Shown in pieces: positions 8,268-17,048 of a stretch of DNA of 35,112 nucleotides. Source of the DNA: Bacillota bacterium (lineage in GTDB: Bacteria; Bacillota; Clostridia; Lachnospirales; Cellulosilyticaceae); NCBI GenBank assembly GCA_023410675.1, contig JAEYPM010000036.1:1-35112 (forward strand), given 5' to 3'. Within the stretch, counting starts at the first letter, position 1. Each line of letters begins with the position of its first letter. The notes beneath the pieces are model-generated. The model was given only the letters and a program-made list of their open reading frames with translations, did no database searches and was not told the DNA's origin. Position numbers and translations under genes: made by a program.

Positions 8268-8288
8268 GTTAGATGCTCCTTTGCCTAA

Positions 8289-9344
8289 TTATTCGTTTAT
8301 CTTAAGAACTTTTTTCTGCTTAGCCGCTAAATAACTATATTCGATAACTTCCATATCTTTATAAGCTTCCACAAGAGAAATATCTGGCTGCTTGTCCTTT
8401 ATTATTGCATCTGAAAAAGCTTCAATTTGTCTTGCGTACATATTGCATGTCTCAAACGCAAGCACTGCATCACTACTACTCTTTTCTCTTGATTGCTGAC
8501 TTTGATAGCCCTTGTCATCATCTGAAAGTACCACCTCTATTATTCCGCCGCCATCTTGTCCTATGGTTCTAGTCGCTATCATACTTCCCTTTGTCCCATA
8601 GATTTCAAAGAAACATTTAGCCGCCTCATCAGGAACATTGAAATAATTATCAATGGTGCACACTGTCCCCTTTCTCATTCTCATGATCACAGTTGCAGAA
8701 TCTTCTACCTCATAGTCAAAGGTTTTATTATCTATAAAACTACAGACCTCATCTACTTCATCCCCAAGTATATATCTTAAAAGGTCAATGCAGTGTATAC
8801 CCATATCAAGTAAACTACCACCACCTGCTGTTTGCCTCTTTTGTCTCCAATTGTTTTCCATCTTCGGGAACCAGCAAGTTAACTGGGCTCTTGCACTGAC
8901 TATCTGACCTAGTTTGCCCTCTTGTACTAATGCTCTCATTTTTTGATGCCCATCATGAAAACGCATAACCAGTGCAGCACCTGCTTTAATATCAGCTTCT
9001 TTAGCAAGCGTAACAATTTCCTTTGATTCTTCTAGATCAAGTCCTATAGGTTTTTCAAGTAAAATATGCTTCCCAGAAGCAATGACCTTTCTTGCCTGCT
9101 CTTTATGAAATCCTACTGGAGAAGCTACATAGATTGCTTCGATTTCGGGATTGTTTATTAAATCCTCTTCATTTTCATAAATGTAAGGGATAGTGTATTC
9201 CTTAGCCATTTCCTCTAAAGCCTCTTTTGATTTATCCATAATACCAATAATTTCTGCATTTTTTACCTCGCCCATTGCAGGCAAAGTTCTTCTTCTTGCA
9301 ATACCACCTGCTCCTATAATGCCCCATTTTACTTTTCTTGTCAT
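8289..9344 (-). CDS. Gfo/Idh/MocA-family oxidoreductase (copy C)
   Basis: About 351 residues. The Rossmann loop GAGGIARRRTLPA, LLEKPIGLD with the conserved lysine, and LLDMGIHCIDLLRYILG with the Asp/His pair define the family. Start: three in-frame ATGs lie close together. GAGG at 9351-9354 leaves 6 bases before ATG 9344 (MTRKVKWGIIG), the usual N-terminus, while the ATG at 9350 abuts it. The gene lies 191 bases after the binding-protein gene, with a GC-rich hairpin between. It is the third paralogue of the family in 7 kb and belongs to the transport operon, unlike copies A and B. It probably oxidises or reduces the imported sugar or its phosphate; the substrate is not identifiable. Confidence 0.9.
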   Translation of the reverse strand: MTRKVKWGIIGAGGIARRRTLPAMGEVKNAEIIGIMDKSKEALEEMAKEYTIPYIYENEEDLINNPEIEAIYVASPVGFHKEQARKVIASGKHILLEKPIGLDLEESKEIVTLAKEADIKAGAALVMRFHDGHQKMRALVQEGKLGQIVSARAQLTCWFPKMENNWRQKRQTAGGGSLLDMGIHCIDLLRYILGDEVDEVCSFIDNKTFDYEVEDSATVIMRMRKGTVCTIDNYFNVPDEAAKCFFEIYGTKGSMIATRTIGQDGGGIIEVVLSDDDKGYQSQQSREKSSSDAVLAFETCNMYARQIEAFSDAIIKDKQPDISLVEAYKDMEVIEYSYLAAKQKKVLKINE

Positions 9345-9433
9345 ATGCATCCTCATTTCGTCCGATTGTCATCATAGAATTCACATCTTATAGCTTGTCT
9401 TATATTATGTGAATATATCTTTGAAGTATTTAT

Positions 9434-9460
9434 TACCCCCCGCGTAGATCGTGGGGGGTA
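9434..9460 (-). other. GC-rich intercistronic hairpin after the binding-protein gene
   Basis: TACCCCCCGCG and CGTGGGGGGTA pair almost perfectly (one G-T type mismatch) around a 5-base loop. It lies in the 191-base gap between the lipoprotein gene and the downstream Gfo/Idh/MocA gene. No U-run follows in the leftward direction, so it is unlikely to be an efficient terminator. Inferred: an mRNA-stabilising or processing stem that raises binding-protein levels relative to downstream genes, as known for many ABC-importer operons. Confidence 0.6.
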
Positions 9461-9546
9461 TCTATTGAATCATTTTTCACTTTGCGAGTCTATTTTAAAT
9501 CAACATTGTGTCTTAGTAGTCATTAAGTATGTGTTTATCAATTGAT

Positions 9547-10569
9547 CTATTTAGATAAATATTCATTGATATTTTCAACAGTAATAAGGTCTAAGTTGAT
9601 ATTTACTCTGTCTGGAATATCTGTTTTTCCTTCAAAGTGTTGCGTAGCTGTTTCATAGCAAGATTTAACAAGTTCAGATGGAGAAACGGCTACAGAACCT
9701 CTATAGTTTGAAGTACCTTTTTGAAGTGTTGTAAAGCACTCTTCACCATAAGCACCCATAGAATACACTTCAACCTCTTTGTTGTTTAGTGCTTCAAGTG
9801 CAGAAACTGCTCCCCACGCTCCATTATCTTGTCCTGCAATTACAAAATCAAAATTTCCCTTAATATTTGTAACAACATTGGCAGCTTTCTCACGGTTCCC
9901 TTCATATTCTTGTTCAGAAACATATGTAACATCCAAATCAGAAAGTGCATCTTTAACACCTTTAATACGCTCGCCAATAGCAACTGGTGAAGCCATTGTT
10001 AAAAGAACAATATTTGCTTTTCCATTCATTTCATTTTTAATTCTACCATGTAAATAGTTCCCTATAATTTGACCTGTTTCATAACTATCCCATGAAACAT
10101 AAGATACAAGATCATCAAATGTAGCTGGACTATCAAATGACATTACAGGGATCCCAGCAGCTCTAGCTGTTTCGATACCAGGAACAATACCCTCTGAATT
10201 AATGGGGTCAACCATAATAAGATCATATTGTTGTGCAACAAAATTTTCGATCTGTTTAATTTGTGTTTCATTATCTAAGTTACCATCTTGAATATTGACT
10301 TCATACCCAAACTTTTCTGCTTGCTTAGCAAATTCATCTGCTACAGCCGCACACCATTCATCACCTTTATATACAAGTGAGATACCAATTCTCTTTTTTG
10401 CTCCTCCCACGTTACTATTAGATGCCTCATTAGTAGCTACAGTAGTAGCAGAATCATTACTTGGAGCATTATTTGACCCTTGCACTTGACTACTTCCACA
10501 TCCTGAAAATAGTCCTAATGTCATTACACCTGAAACTAAAATTGAAAGTATTTTTCTCATTTTAAGCAT
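9547..10569 (-). CDS. Sugar-binding lipoprotein of CUT2-type ABC importer
   Basis: 340 residues. Residues 1-24 are a lipoprotein signal (basic MLKMRK, hydrophobic core, lipobox LFSGC with Cys24). A Ser/Asn/Thr-rich linker follows to about residue 55, then a periplasmic-binding-protein type I fold (RIGISLVYKGDEWCAAVADEF start, IMVDPINSEGIVPGIETARAAGIPVMSFDSP). This is the RbsB/galactose-type family that binds monosaccharides or cyclitols outside the membrane. AAGGAGG with an 8-base spacer precedes ATG 10569. It follows the ATPase gene by 33 bases. The hinge DNxGAWGAVSAL is typical. Ligand specificity cannot be read with confidence; the operon suggests an N-acylated amino sugar or related compound. 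Confidence 0.92.
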   Translation of the reverse strand: MLKMRKILSILVSGVMTLGLFSGCGSSQVQGSNNAPSNDSATTVATNEASNSNVGGAKKRIGISLVYKGDEWCAAVADEFAKQAEKFGYEVNIQDGNLDNETQIKQIENFVAQQYDLIMVDPINSEGIVPGIETARAAGIPVMSFDSPATFDDLVSYVSWDSYETGQIIGNYLHGRIKNEMNGKANIVLLTMASPVAIGERIKGVKDALSDLDVTYVSEQEYEGNREKAANVVTNIKGNFDFVIAGQDNGAWGAVSALEALNNKEVEVYSMGAYGEECFTTLQKGTSNYRGSVAVSPSELVKSCYETATQHFEGKTDIPDRVNINLDLITVENINEYLSK

Positions 10570-10602
10570 TATTAGTTCCTCCTTTTGTATTTACACGTAT
10601 TA

Positions 10603-12090
10603 TCATACGCAAAGTGACATGATCTTTTCTTGGGATAAATTATCTTTACTTAGTTTGCCAACACAACTACCTTCATGCATGACGATTACTCTATCACTCA
10701 TTCCAATTATTTCTGGAAGTTCTGAAGAAATCATAATGATACTTTTACCTGAGGCCACCAGTCTATTCATGAGTTTATAAATTTCTGACTTAGCACCTAC
10801 ATCAATACCTCTTGTTGGTTCGTCAAGAATAAATATCTCACTATCTTGCATAAGCCATTTTGCAATGACTACCTTTTGCTGATTTCCTCCACTAAGATAT
10901 TGAACCTCTGTTTGAATACCAGGTAATGCAACATTTAGCTTTTTAACATATTCATTGGCATATTGGTTTTGCTTTTTGCTGCTTATAATCCCTCTTGATA
11001 AAATCTTTTTAATGCTTACCATACAGACATTTTCTTTTACAGAGAATATTTGAATGAGTCCTTGTTTTTTACGATCTTCTGGAACAAGCCCAAAACCTCT
11101 CACAATAGCCTGCTTCAAGTTTTTATTCTCTATAACTTCTCCTTTGTACTTTATGGTTCCGCTCGTAATTTTATCAACGCCTAAAATAGCTCTAATGAGC
11201 TCTGTACGCCCTGACCCTACTAATCCAGCAATGCCTAATATTTCTCCCTTTCTTAAGTCAAAGGATACATTATTAAATACACCTTCACGGGTTAGATTTT
11301 CTACTTCTAATACTTTTTCGCCTATTTCTGTTACTTCTTTTGGATATTCAAGTCCTAATTTACGACCTACCATCATATTAATTAAATCTGTTCTTGTAAC
11401 TGTATCTAAAGGCATTGTCTGAATATGTTGTCCATCACGAAGAACAGTTATATCATGACATATCTTAAATATTTCATCCATTTTATGAGAAATATAGATA
11501 ATCGTAACCCCTTGGCTTGTCAACCTTTCAATAATCTTAAATAATACCTCTAATTCTCTGTCCGTTAACGTTGCTGATGGCTCATCCATGATGAGCAGCT
11601 TACAATTATGGTTCATAGCCTTGCAGATTTCAACAATTTGCTTTTTTGCTACTGTTAAGTTTTCCACTTTTTCATCCACATTGATATCCATACCAAGTTC
11701 TTCAATCATATCATGTGCTTTTCTTCTCATTGTTTTCCAGTCAACTAACCCATTCTTTATAATCCAGTTCCCAAGAAAAATATTTTCAGCTACTGTGAGT
11801 GTCTCAGAAAGCTTTAATTCTTGGTGGACGACACTAATACCATGCCTTTGTGCCTCATTTGGTGTTTTTACTGAAAACTTCTTACCTTCAAAGAAAACTT
11901 CTCCTTGATAGTAAATATTGATACCAGCAAGCACTTTTATTAATGTTGATTTTCCTGCTCCATTTTCTCCTGCTAAAGCATGAACTACGCCTCTTCTTAC
12001 TTTAAAGGAAACATTATCTAATGCTTTAACTCCAGGGAATTCCTGAGTTACATTTCTAAGCTCCAATATGAAATCTTTTTCATCTGTCAT
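10603..12090 (-). CDS. Sugar ABC importer ATPase, double-domain (RbsA/MglA type)
   Basis: 495 residues with two nucleotide-binding domains. NBD1: Walker A GENGAGKST (residues about 40-48), Q-loop HQEL, Walker B LLIMDEPSATLT. Its signature region is degenerate (LTVAKKQIVEICKA). NBD2: Walker A is altered to GLVGSGRTE, with signature LSGGNQQKVVIAKW and Walker B FILDEPTRGIDVG. This asymmetry is the norm for CUT2 ATPases such as RbsA and MglA. It energises uptake of a monosaccharide or related small ligand with the permease at 12108-13091. ATG follows AAAGGAG with good spacing. The gene lies between permease (17-base gap) and binding protein. Confidence 0.95.
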   Translation of the reverse strand: MTDEKDFILELRNVTQEFPGVKALDNVSFKVRRGVVHALAGENGAGKSTLIKVLAGINIYYQGEVFFEGKKFSVKTPNEAQRHGISVVHQELKLSETLTVAENIFLGNWIIKNGLVDWKTMRRKAHDMIEELGMDINVDEKVENLTVAKKQIVEICKAMNHNCKLLIMDEPSATLTDRELEVLFKIIERLTSQGVTIIYISHKMDEIFKICHDITVLRDGQHIQTMPLDTVTRTDLINMMVGRKLGLEYPKEVTEIGEKVLEVENLTREGVFNNVSFDLRKGEILGIAGLVGSGRTELIRAILGVDKITSGTIKYKGEVIENKNLKQAIVRGFGLVPEDRKKQGLIQIFSVKENVCMVSIKKILSRGIISSKKQNQYANEYVKKLNVALPGIQTEVQYLSGGNQQKVVIAKWLMQDSEIFILDEPTRGIDVGAKSEIYKLMNRLVASGKSIIMISSELPEIIGMSDRVIVMHEGSCVGKLSKDNLSQEKIMSLCV

Positions 12091-12107
12091 TGTATGCTCT
12101 CCTTTAA

Positions 12108-13091
12108 CTAGTGTTTTCTTCGGTTACGGAAAATGTCCAGTCCAACTGCAACAACAAGTACAACACCCTTTAATACGTCTTGCCAGAATGGATCGACATT
12201 AAGCATAGTCATACCATTAAAGAACATAATAAGGAAAATAGATCCAAATAATGCATTGATTATTTTACCTTTACCACCTGTTAGGCTAATACCACCAATT
12301 ACAGATGCAATAACAGCATCGAACTCATATAAATTACCATTTGTAATAGCTGCTGAGTTAAGACGGCTTATCAAAATAATACCTCCTAGTGATGCTAAGA
12401 ACCCTGCTAATGTGAAGGTAAGAAGGGACATTTTCTTAATATTAATTCCTGAGAAAAATGCCGCTTCACTACCACCACCAATAGCAAATATCGAACGCCC
12501 AAATTCTGTTTTATTTGTCATAAACTCTGCTAAAATAAACAAACCTAGCATAAGGATGACACAAATAGGGACAGGCCCTATGTATCCTCTACCAAGAAAA
12601 GCTATTCCTTCTGGTAGATTACCAATTGGTGTTGCATTGGTGATTATTTTTACGGCTCCTTTACAAACATTTTGAAGACCAAGGGTTGCCATAAAAGCTG
12701 GTATACCGCAGTATGCAAATAAGAATCCATTAACAGCACCAATTCCTGCTCCAATACATAGAGCAATAAGAATCGCAACAAAAGGATTGATACCTACAAT
12801 TTTCATAAGATATGCAGCTACAGCTCCTGTGAAACAAGCATTTTGTCCTAGTGAAAGGTCAAATTGACCTGTGGCAATAAGTAAAGCTTGCCCAATGGTT
12901 ACAATACCTACAGTTGCAGTCTGAAGTAAAATATTTTTAAGATTCGTCCCTGTAAAGAAATAGGGCGATGCAAACGAAAAAACAATCATCATAATAAATA
13001 TTGCCATAACAGCCATATAGTCTTTACTAAATTTAGAAATTGCTTTCTTAATGTCTACTTTATTTTTTCTAGTGGCAGTTGAAGTTTCCAT
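12108..13091 (-). CDS. Sugar ABC importer permease (RbsC type)
   Basis: 327 residues with about eight to ten hydrophobic segments after a basic cytoplasmic N-terminus (residues 1-30). ATVGIVTIGQALLIATGQFDLSLGQN is the conserved early block of RbsC/XylH/MglC permeases. VNGFLFAYCGIPAFMATLGLQNVCKG and FDAVIASVIGGISLTGGKGKI (ending before the last two helices) are further family blocks. It forms the membrane channel, probably as a homodimer, with the CUT2 ATPase encoded next. AAGGAGAG precedes the ATG. Only one permease gene is present, as usual in ribose-type systems. Confidence 0.94.
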   Translation of the reverse strand: METSTATRKNKVDIKKAISKFSKDYMAVMAIFIMMIVFSFASPYFFTGTNLKNILLQTATVGIVTIGQALLIATGQFDLSLGQNACFTGAVAAYLMKIVGINPFVAILIALCIGAGIGAVNGFLFAYCGIPAFMATLGLQNVCKGAVKIITNATPIGNLPEGIAFLGRGYIGPVPICVILMLGLFILAEFMTNKTEFGRSIFAIGGGSEAAFFSGINIKKMSLLTFTLAGFLASLGGIILISRLNSAAITNGNLYEFDAVIASVIGGISLTGGKGKIINALFGSIFLIMFFNGMTMLNVDPFWQDVLKGVVLVVAVGLDIFRNRRKH

Positions 13092-13126
13092 ATTCTCTCT
13101 CCTTAAGTCAAAAATTAAAACTAGTT

Positions 13127-14077
13127 TTAGTTACACTCTGCATCTAATGGACCTGCTAACTCTTTTACGCAAAATAGTTTTCCTGGAAGAGTTGGCACAT
13201 AAGTAGAAGGAATCCACATTGATGGTCCATATTTTAAGGTTATCCATATTGACATTCCTTGCCACTGCATTCCTCTTGAGAAGATGCCATCTGCACCACC
13301 GATCATACGGTCAGATTGCAAGAACAAGCCAGGCCCAATAGTATTTGCTCTACAAGGAACCAGTGTTGTTCTACTCTTAAAGCTTGTTAATGCATTTTGT
13401 TCAATCGTAAGTGGATGTAATTTTGCCCCTAGCCTATAGCATTGGCTTTTCCACTCTTCTTCACTTTGGAATTCTGCTGCAAAATGGGGTTCCCAAAATG
13501 CGATATGGCACATTCTTCCAATACCGTAGCAAGTCACTAACCTTGCCCCTTCTTCCTTTAAAGCTTTAATTTTTTCAGGATATGTAGGCAAATTTTCTTT
13601 GGTTGCAAAGTTTCTATGGGATACTGGTACAGTTAATTCTCCAAGCAAATCATAAAAGTTTGTTTCCATTGTATATTGGAAAGATCCTTTATGGGATGGA
13701 TCAAGGGAATTACCTTCGCCGTCTGACCACTCATCCATGTTAAAGCAGTAAACATGATCACAAGAAACATTCCATGTTTTTAAGAAATAGACGATCCATT
13801 TATACATTCCCATAGGTCCAACTGGTAAAATTAGAGCAAGTTTTTGATCTTTGTCTTTTGTCGTTTTAATCTCTAGTGCAATCTCATGTCCCATTTTAGC
13901 AGCAAAATCTGAAACGTCATCACACATAACCGGCTCAAAATCTTTGTGCCAATGATCTTCTCTGACTTCTATTTCCTCTGGTGTATAACTACAACACTGA
14001 TCAATTTTCTCCATATCCCATCCTTCTGGATAAAAACCTTCAAGCATAGATCCTTTTACTGTTGAATTAAAATTCAT
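13127..14077 (-). CDS. Divergent NagB-like (glucosamine-6-phosphate isomerase/deaminase superfamily) protein
   Basis: 316 residues, longer than canonical NagB (about 240-265). Conserved: NMDEW (residues 113-117), matching the NLDEY segment with the catalytic Asp, and GIGRMCHIAFWEP (185-197), matching GxGxDGHIAFNEP. Changed: the Asp/Asn two residues before the catalytic His is Met189, the following Gly is Cys190, and Asn is Trp195. His191 and Glu196 remain. The phosphate loop TGSTP of NagB is PVGPMG here (85-90). An N-terminal extension of about 60 residues and a C-terminal extension are also present. Inferred: same fold, different substrate or reaction. It sits between the PIG-L deacetylase and the importer, so it probably acts on the deacylated amino sugar. 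Confidence 0.78.
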   Translation of the reverse strand: MNFNSTVKGSMLEGFYPEGWDMEKIDQCCSYTPEEIEVREDHWHKDFEPVMCDDVSDFAAKMGHEIALEIKTTKDKDQKLALILPVGPMGMYKWIVYFLKTWNVSCDHVYCFNMDEWSDGEGNSLDPSHKGSFQYTMETNFYDLLGELTVPVSHRNFATKENLPTYPEKIKALKEEGARLVTCYGIGRMCHIAFWEPHFAAEFQSEEEWKSQCYRLGAKLHPLTIEQNALTSFKSRTTLVPCRANTIGPGLFLQSDRMIGGADGIFSRGMQWQGMSIWITLKYGPSMWIPSTYVPTLPGKLFCVKELAGPLDAECN

Positions 14078-14122
14078 GTCAATTCCTCTTTTCTGCTGTA
14101 ATAGTTGTTATGATAATAATTG

Positions 14123-14830
14123 TCATGGTAATAAATGCTTCGTTGTCATTCTTGGGTATGCCATGCATGGTCTAAAGCCTTCTGCGTAGGCTACCCCACT
14201 TTGATATCCTCTGTATTTAGAACATGTTTTAACCATATCCAAAAAGTCTATCTTGTCATGTTCTAACATCCACTTAATCTGTGATTCATGACAAGCTAAA
14301 GCCTTTAGTTTCATATCAATATGATCGGATATGTCTACATAATGTGTTGGAATGAAATCAACCCCCGCAAGGGTATCCATATAATAAATAGGTACAATTG
14401 GTGCATAGGCAGCTGATGTAGTTGCCCTGTGTACAAGTCCTGACATAAAGCTTGCATCAAAGGCCAGTGCACTCACTTCTTGATGATCTTTCATATAGTC
14501 AGTATCATTGTGGGTAATAATAACATCTGGCTTACAATAGCGAATAATCTCTGTTAATGCATCAATTACATCATTGTCATACCTTGTTACATAGCTGTCA
14601 TGAACATCTAAATTAAACACCTCCTTAGCCCCTAGCATTTTCCCTGCATTTTCAGCTTCTACAGTTCTTATTTGTGCCAGTTCCTTTGGCATAATTTCCA
14701 CATGACCTAAGTCACCATTTGCAACATGGCACATATAAACCTCTGCACCCTGTTGTGCATATTTATGTAATGTTCCACCACATGCAATTTCCAAATCATC
14801 TGGGTGACATCCTACAGCCAAAACCTTCAT
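14123..14830 (-). CDS. PIG-L/LmbE-family zinc deacetylase
   Basis: 235 residues. HPDD (residues 9-12) and HNDTDYMKDH (107-116) give the His/Asp/His zinc site of PIG-L deacetylases. The VGCHPDDLEIACGGTL start is typical. Known members remove the acetyl group from GlcNAc linked to inositol (MshB), malate (BshB) or phosphatidylinositol, or from chitobiose-like compounds. AAGGAGAGG lies 8 bases before the ATG. It is encoded between a PfkB kinase and a divergent NagB-like protein; no amidohydrolase-type NagA is encoded anywhere in the window. Inferred: it supplies the N-deacylation step of the pathway. No signal peptide, so it acts in the cytoplasm on an imported substrate. Confidence 0.9.
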   Translation of the reverse strand: MKVLAVGCHPDDLEIACGGTLHKYAQQGAEVYMCHVANGDLGHVEIMPKELAQIRTVEAENAGKMLGAKEVFNLDVHDSYVTRYDNDVIDALTEIIRYCKPDVIITHNDTDYMKDHQEVSALAFDASFMSGLVHRATTSAAYAPIVPIYYMDTLAGVDFIPTHYVDISDHIDMKLKALACHESQIKWMLEHDKIDFLDMVKTCSKYRGYQSGVAYAEGFRPCMAYPRMTTKHLLP

Positions 14831-14901
14831 AAGCTATCCTCTCCTTCTTTATGTATTCCTTTGATTAGTTAACAGTGCACGTCATTTTACATCAGTCTAT
14901 T

Positions 14902-15828
14902 TTATCTATGTTCCTCTAAGAACGTTTGTAATTGCTTTTTTGTTGGACTTGATATCGATCCACCTAAAGCACTTACAGCAATAGCTCCGCTAGCACATCC
15001 ATGTCTAAGACATGTCTTTATATCTTCCTTATTTAAATAAGCACTTAAGAAGCCAGCATCAAAAGCATCACCTGCTCCTATGGCATCAATTGCACTTACC
15101 TCAAATACTTTATGATGAATCATTCCATTTTTATACGCATAGGCACCTTGCTCACCAGCTGTAATTACAATGGTATCTTTAACATATTGTGAAAGCTCTT
15201 TAAACATCTCATCTATATCGTCTTTGCCAGATAGACACTTTGCCTCATGGGTATTTGGGAAAAATACATCGATGTATTTTAGTAACTCTATTAAATCTTC
15301 CTTATAATTTTCAAAATCTGTCCATCCAAGATCAAAGGATAGTGTGCAATCAATTAATTTGCATTTTCTCGCAATATCAAGATAAAATTTCAAACACTTA
15401 TCAAGGTTATAACCTGAAAAATGAATATGACTAAATTCTTTTAATAGATTTTCATCAAATGCATATCCTCCAAATAGCTCATTTGTTCCCATATAAGAAA
15501 TAAAGGATCTATCTTCATTATCTGTAATACCCAGTGAAAGTCCTGTCTTATAACCCTCTACTATTTGAACATATTGATCTGATAAGTTAACCTCTTTAAA
15601 ATAATCAAGAATGTATTTACCAAATAAATCGTTACTTATTATCGTATAAATACAAGTATCTACCTCTAGCTTTGCAAGGCCTATTGCAACATTTGCAGCA
15701 CTTCCTCCAACACAAAGCTGCATATCATTAATAAATATCTCTTGTCCCATTTGGGGCATCTCTTTTATATCTCTGATCACGAGGTCTATATTGCTATCTC
15801 CAAAAACCAGCACTTTAGGCCTAGGCAC
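14902..15828 (-). CDS. PfkB-family carbohydrate kinase (ribokinase-like), GTG start
   Basis: About 308 residues. The first strand VLVFGDSNIDLVI and the GGSAANVAIGLAKL motif (sugar-binding side) are followed near the C-terminus by GAGDAFDAGF with the catalytic Asp. These are PfkB signatures 1 and 2. It phosphorylates a sugar or sugar derivative with ATP. Start: a GTG at 15855 lies inside the ROK gene. AGGAGG followed by 8 bases and GTG 15828 gives MPRPKVLVFGDS and is preferred. It follows the ROK stop by 13 bases. Since CUT2 importers deliver unphosphorylated substrate, this kinase is the likely first intracellular step. Substrate not identifiable from the binding residues. Confidence 0.9.
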   Translation of the reverse strand: MPRPKVLVFGDSNIDLVIRDIKEMPQMGQEIFINDMQLCVGGSAANVAIGLAKLEVDTCIYTIISNDLFGKYILDYFKEVNLSDQYVQIVEGYKTGLSLGITDNEDRSFISYMGTNELFGGYAFDENLLKEFSHIHFSGYNLDKCLKFYLDIARKCKLIDCTLSFDLGWTDFENYKEDLIELLKYIDVFFPNTHEAKCLSGKDDIDEMFKELSQYVKDTIVITAGEQGAYAYKNGMIHHKVFEVSAIDAIGAGDAFDAGFLSAYLNKEDIKTCLRHGCASGAIAVSALGGSISSPTKKQLQTFLEEHR

Positions 15829-15841
15829 ATTTATTACCTCC

Positions 15842-17029
15842 TCATTTCTCTTCACTTTCCACCAAATCTCTTATTAGCTGCTCTGCACCAATAACAAATG
15901 CTCCTTTTACGCAATCATTATCTTCTAGCTGTGAAAACTTAATATCCGGAATAAATGGGACCATATTTTGAATATAACCTTGTATTCTTTCAATCAAATC
16001 AACCTCAAATCTGATGATGCTTCCACCTAATACAATCAGTTCTACATCCAGTAAAGCTGTAATATTAATAATAGCAACTGCTAGAAGTTTTGTTATTCTT
16101 TCTACTTCAGCCAATACAAAGCTATTATTTTCCTTATAAAGTTCATTAATCTTACTGATTGTTATTTCTTTTTTGCTTTTACCAAGTGCTTTTGCAATGT
16201 TGCTTTTGATTTGAGGAATAGAAATAAGAGATTCAAGAGAGCCTTGATTTTTAACCTTCCCCAATTCTTCAGTAGATGGAACCATATAGCCCACTTCTCC
16301 ACTTGCAAAATGGCTACCACTATATAACTGCCCATTTAGTATAAGTCCAGCACCTACACCTAGTTCTATGTTAATATGTACAAAGTTCCCTATCTCTTTA
16401 CCAACGCCATATTTTGCCTTACCGATAGTCACTACATTGATATCATTTCTGATAACTACTTTTATCTTATAACATTCTTCTAGCTTTTCTTTTATATTGA
16501 TTTCTTCCCATCCACTAAACTGAGGGACATATTTCATCTCGCCAGTTCTTTCGTCAATAACACCTGGTGTCGCCACTACAATGATCGCTAGCTTTTCTTT
16601 AGGGATGTTATATTTTGCTAAGACTTCATCAATAGAACGAAGAATTTTTTGATAAACGGTGATAGCATTATTATTTTCTATTACTTCTAATTCTTCACAG
16701 CCAAGTATTTCTTCATAAATATTACCTAATGCTATCTTTAGTTTTTCTCCAGATAAGTCGATGCATAAGATATATTTAGAGTTTCTGTCAAATTCAATTA
16801 AAATGCCTTTACGACCTAGCTTTTCTTTATCTGATTTATCAATCCCTCTTTCTATTAATATTCCTCTTTGAATAAGTTTATCTACATTACTAGAAACACT
16901 AGGAGGACTTAGATTTAATGCACTTGATAAAAATGCTCTTGTAACACTTTTATTTTTTTGTATAAGCTCTAGCATGAGGTACTGATTTGTTTCCCTAATA
17001 ATTTGTTGATCGACTGCTTTATTTTTCAT
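15842..17029 (-). CDS. ROK-family transcriptional repressor (NagC/XylR type)
   Basis: 395 residues. Residues about 12-75 are a winged helix-turn-helix (TNQYLMLELIQKNKSVTRAFLSSALNLSPPSVSSNVDKLIQRGIL). Residues about 85-390 are the ROK sugar-kinase-like sensor (ILCIDLSGEKLKIALGN, IVVATPGVIDERTG, VVIRNDINVVTIGKAKYG). The ATP/sugar-like core is kept, but the CxCGxxGCxE zinc motif of many ROK proteins is absent; after HFASGEVGYM there are no matching cysteines. The DNA-binding domain makes it a regulator and not a kinase. First gene of the ten-gene operon, so probably autoregulated; a palindromic site lies at its promoter. Effector probably the imported sugar or its phosphate. Confidence 0.92.
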   Translation of the reverse strand: MKNKAVDQQIIRETNQYLMLELIQKNKSVTRAFLSSALNLSPPSVSSNVDKLIQRGILIERGIDKSDKEKLGRKGILIEFDRNSKYILCIDLSGEKLKIALGNIYEEILGCEELEVIENNNAITVYQKILRSIDEVLAKYNIPKEKLAIIVVATPGVIDERTGEMKYVPQFSGWEEINIKEKLEECYKIKVVIRNDINVVTIGKAKYGVGKEIGNFVHINIELGVGAGLILNGQLYSGSHFASGEVGYMVPSTEELGKVKNQGSLESLISIPQIKSNIAKALGKSKKEITISKINELYKENNSFVLAEVERITKLLAVAIINITALLDVELIVLGGSIIRFEVDLIERIQGYIQNMVPFIPDIKFSQLEDNDCVKGAFVIGAEQLIRDLVESEEK

Positions 17030-17048
17030 CCCTTCACTCTTTCTTTAA

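Noticed and set aside
9434..9460. Hairpin as a terminator of the importer operon
   Set aside because: No T-run follows in the direction of transcription, and downstream genes fit the same operon; treated as an intercistronic stem.
11054..12675. Long open frames on the + strand opposite the ABC ATPase and permease genes (122, 106 and 180 codons)
   Set aside because: They lie antisense to clear CUT2 genes, have no ribosome binding site or recognisable motif, and have low-complexity compositions expected of shadow frames.
15842..17029. ROK protein as a sugar kinase (glucokinase or NagK)
   Set aside because: It has an N-terminal winged helix-turn-helix and lacks the cysteine zinc motif; it is a regulator.
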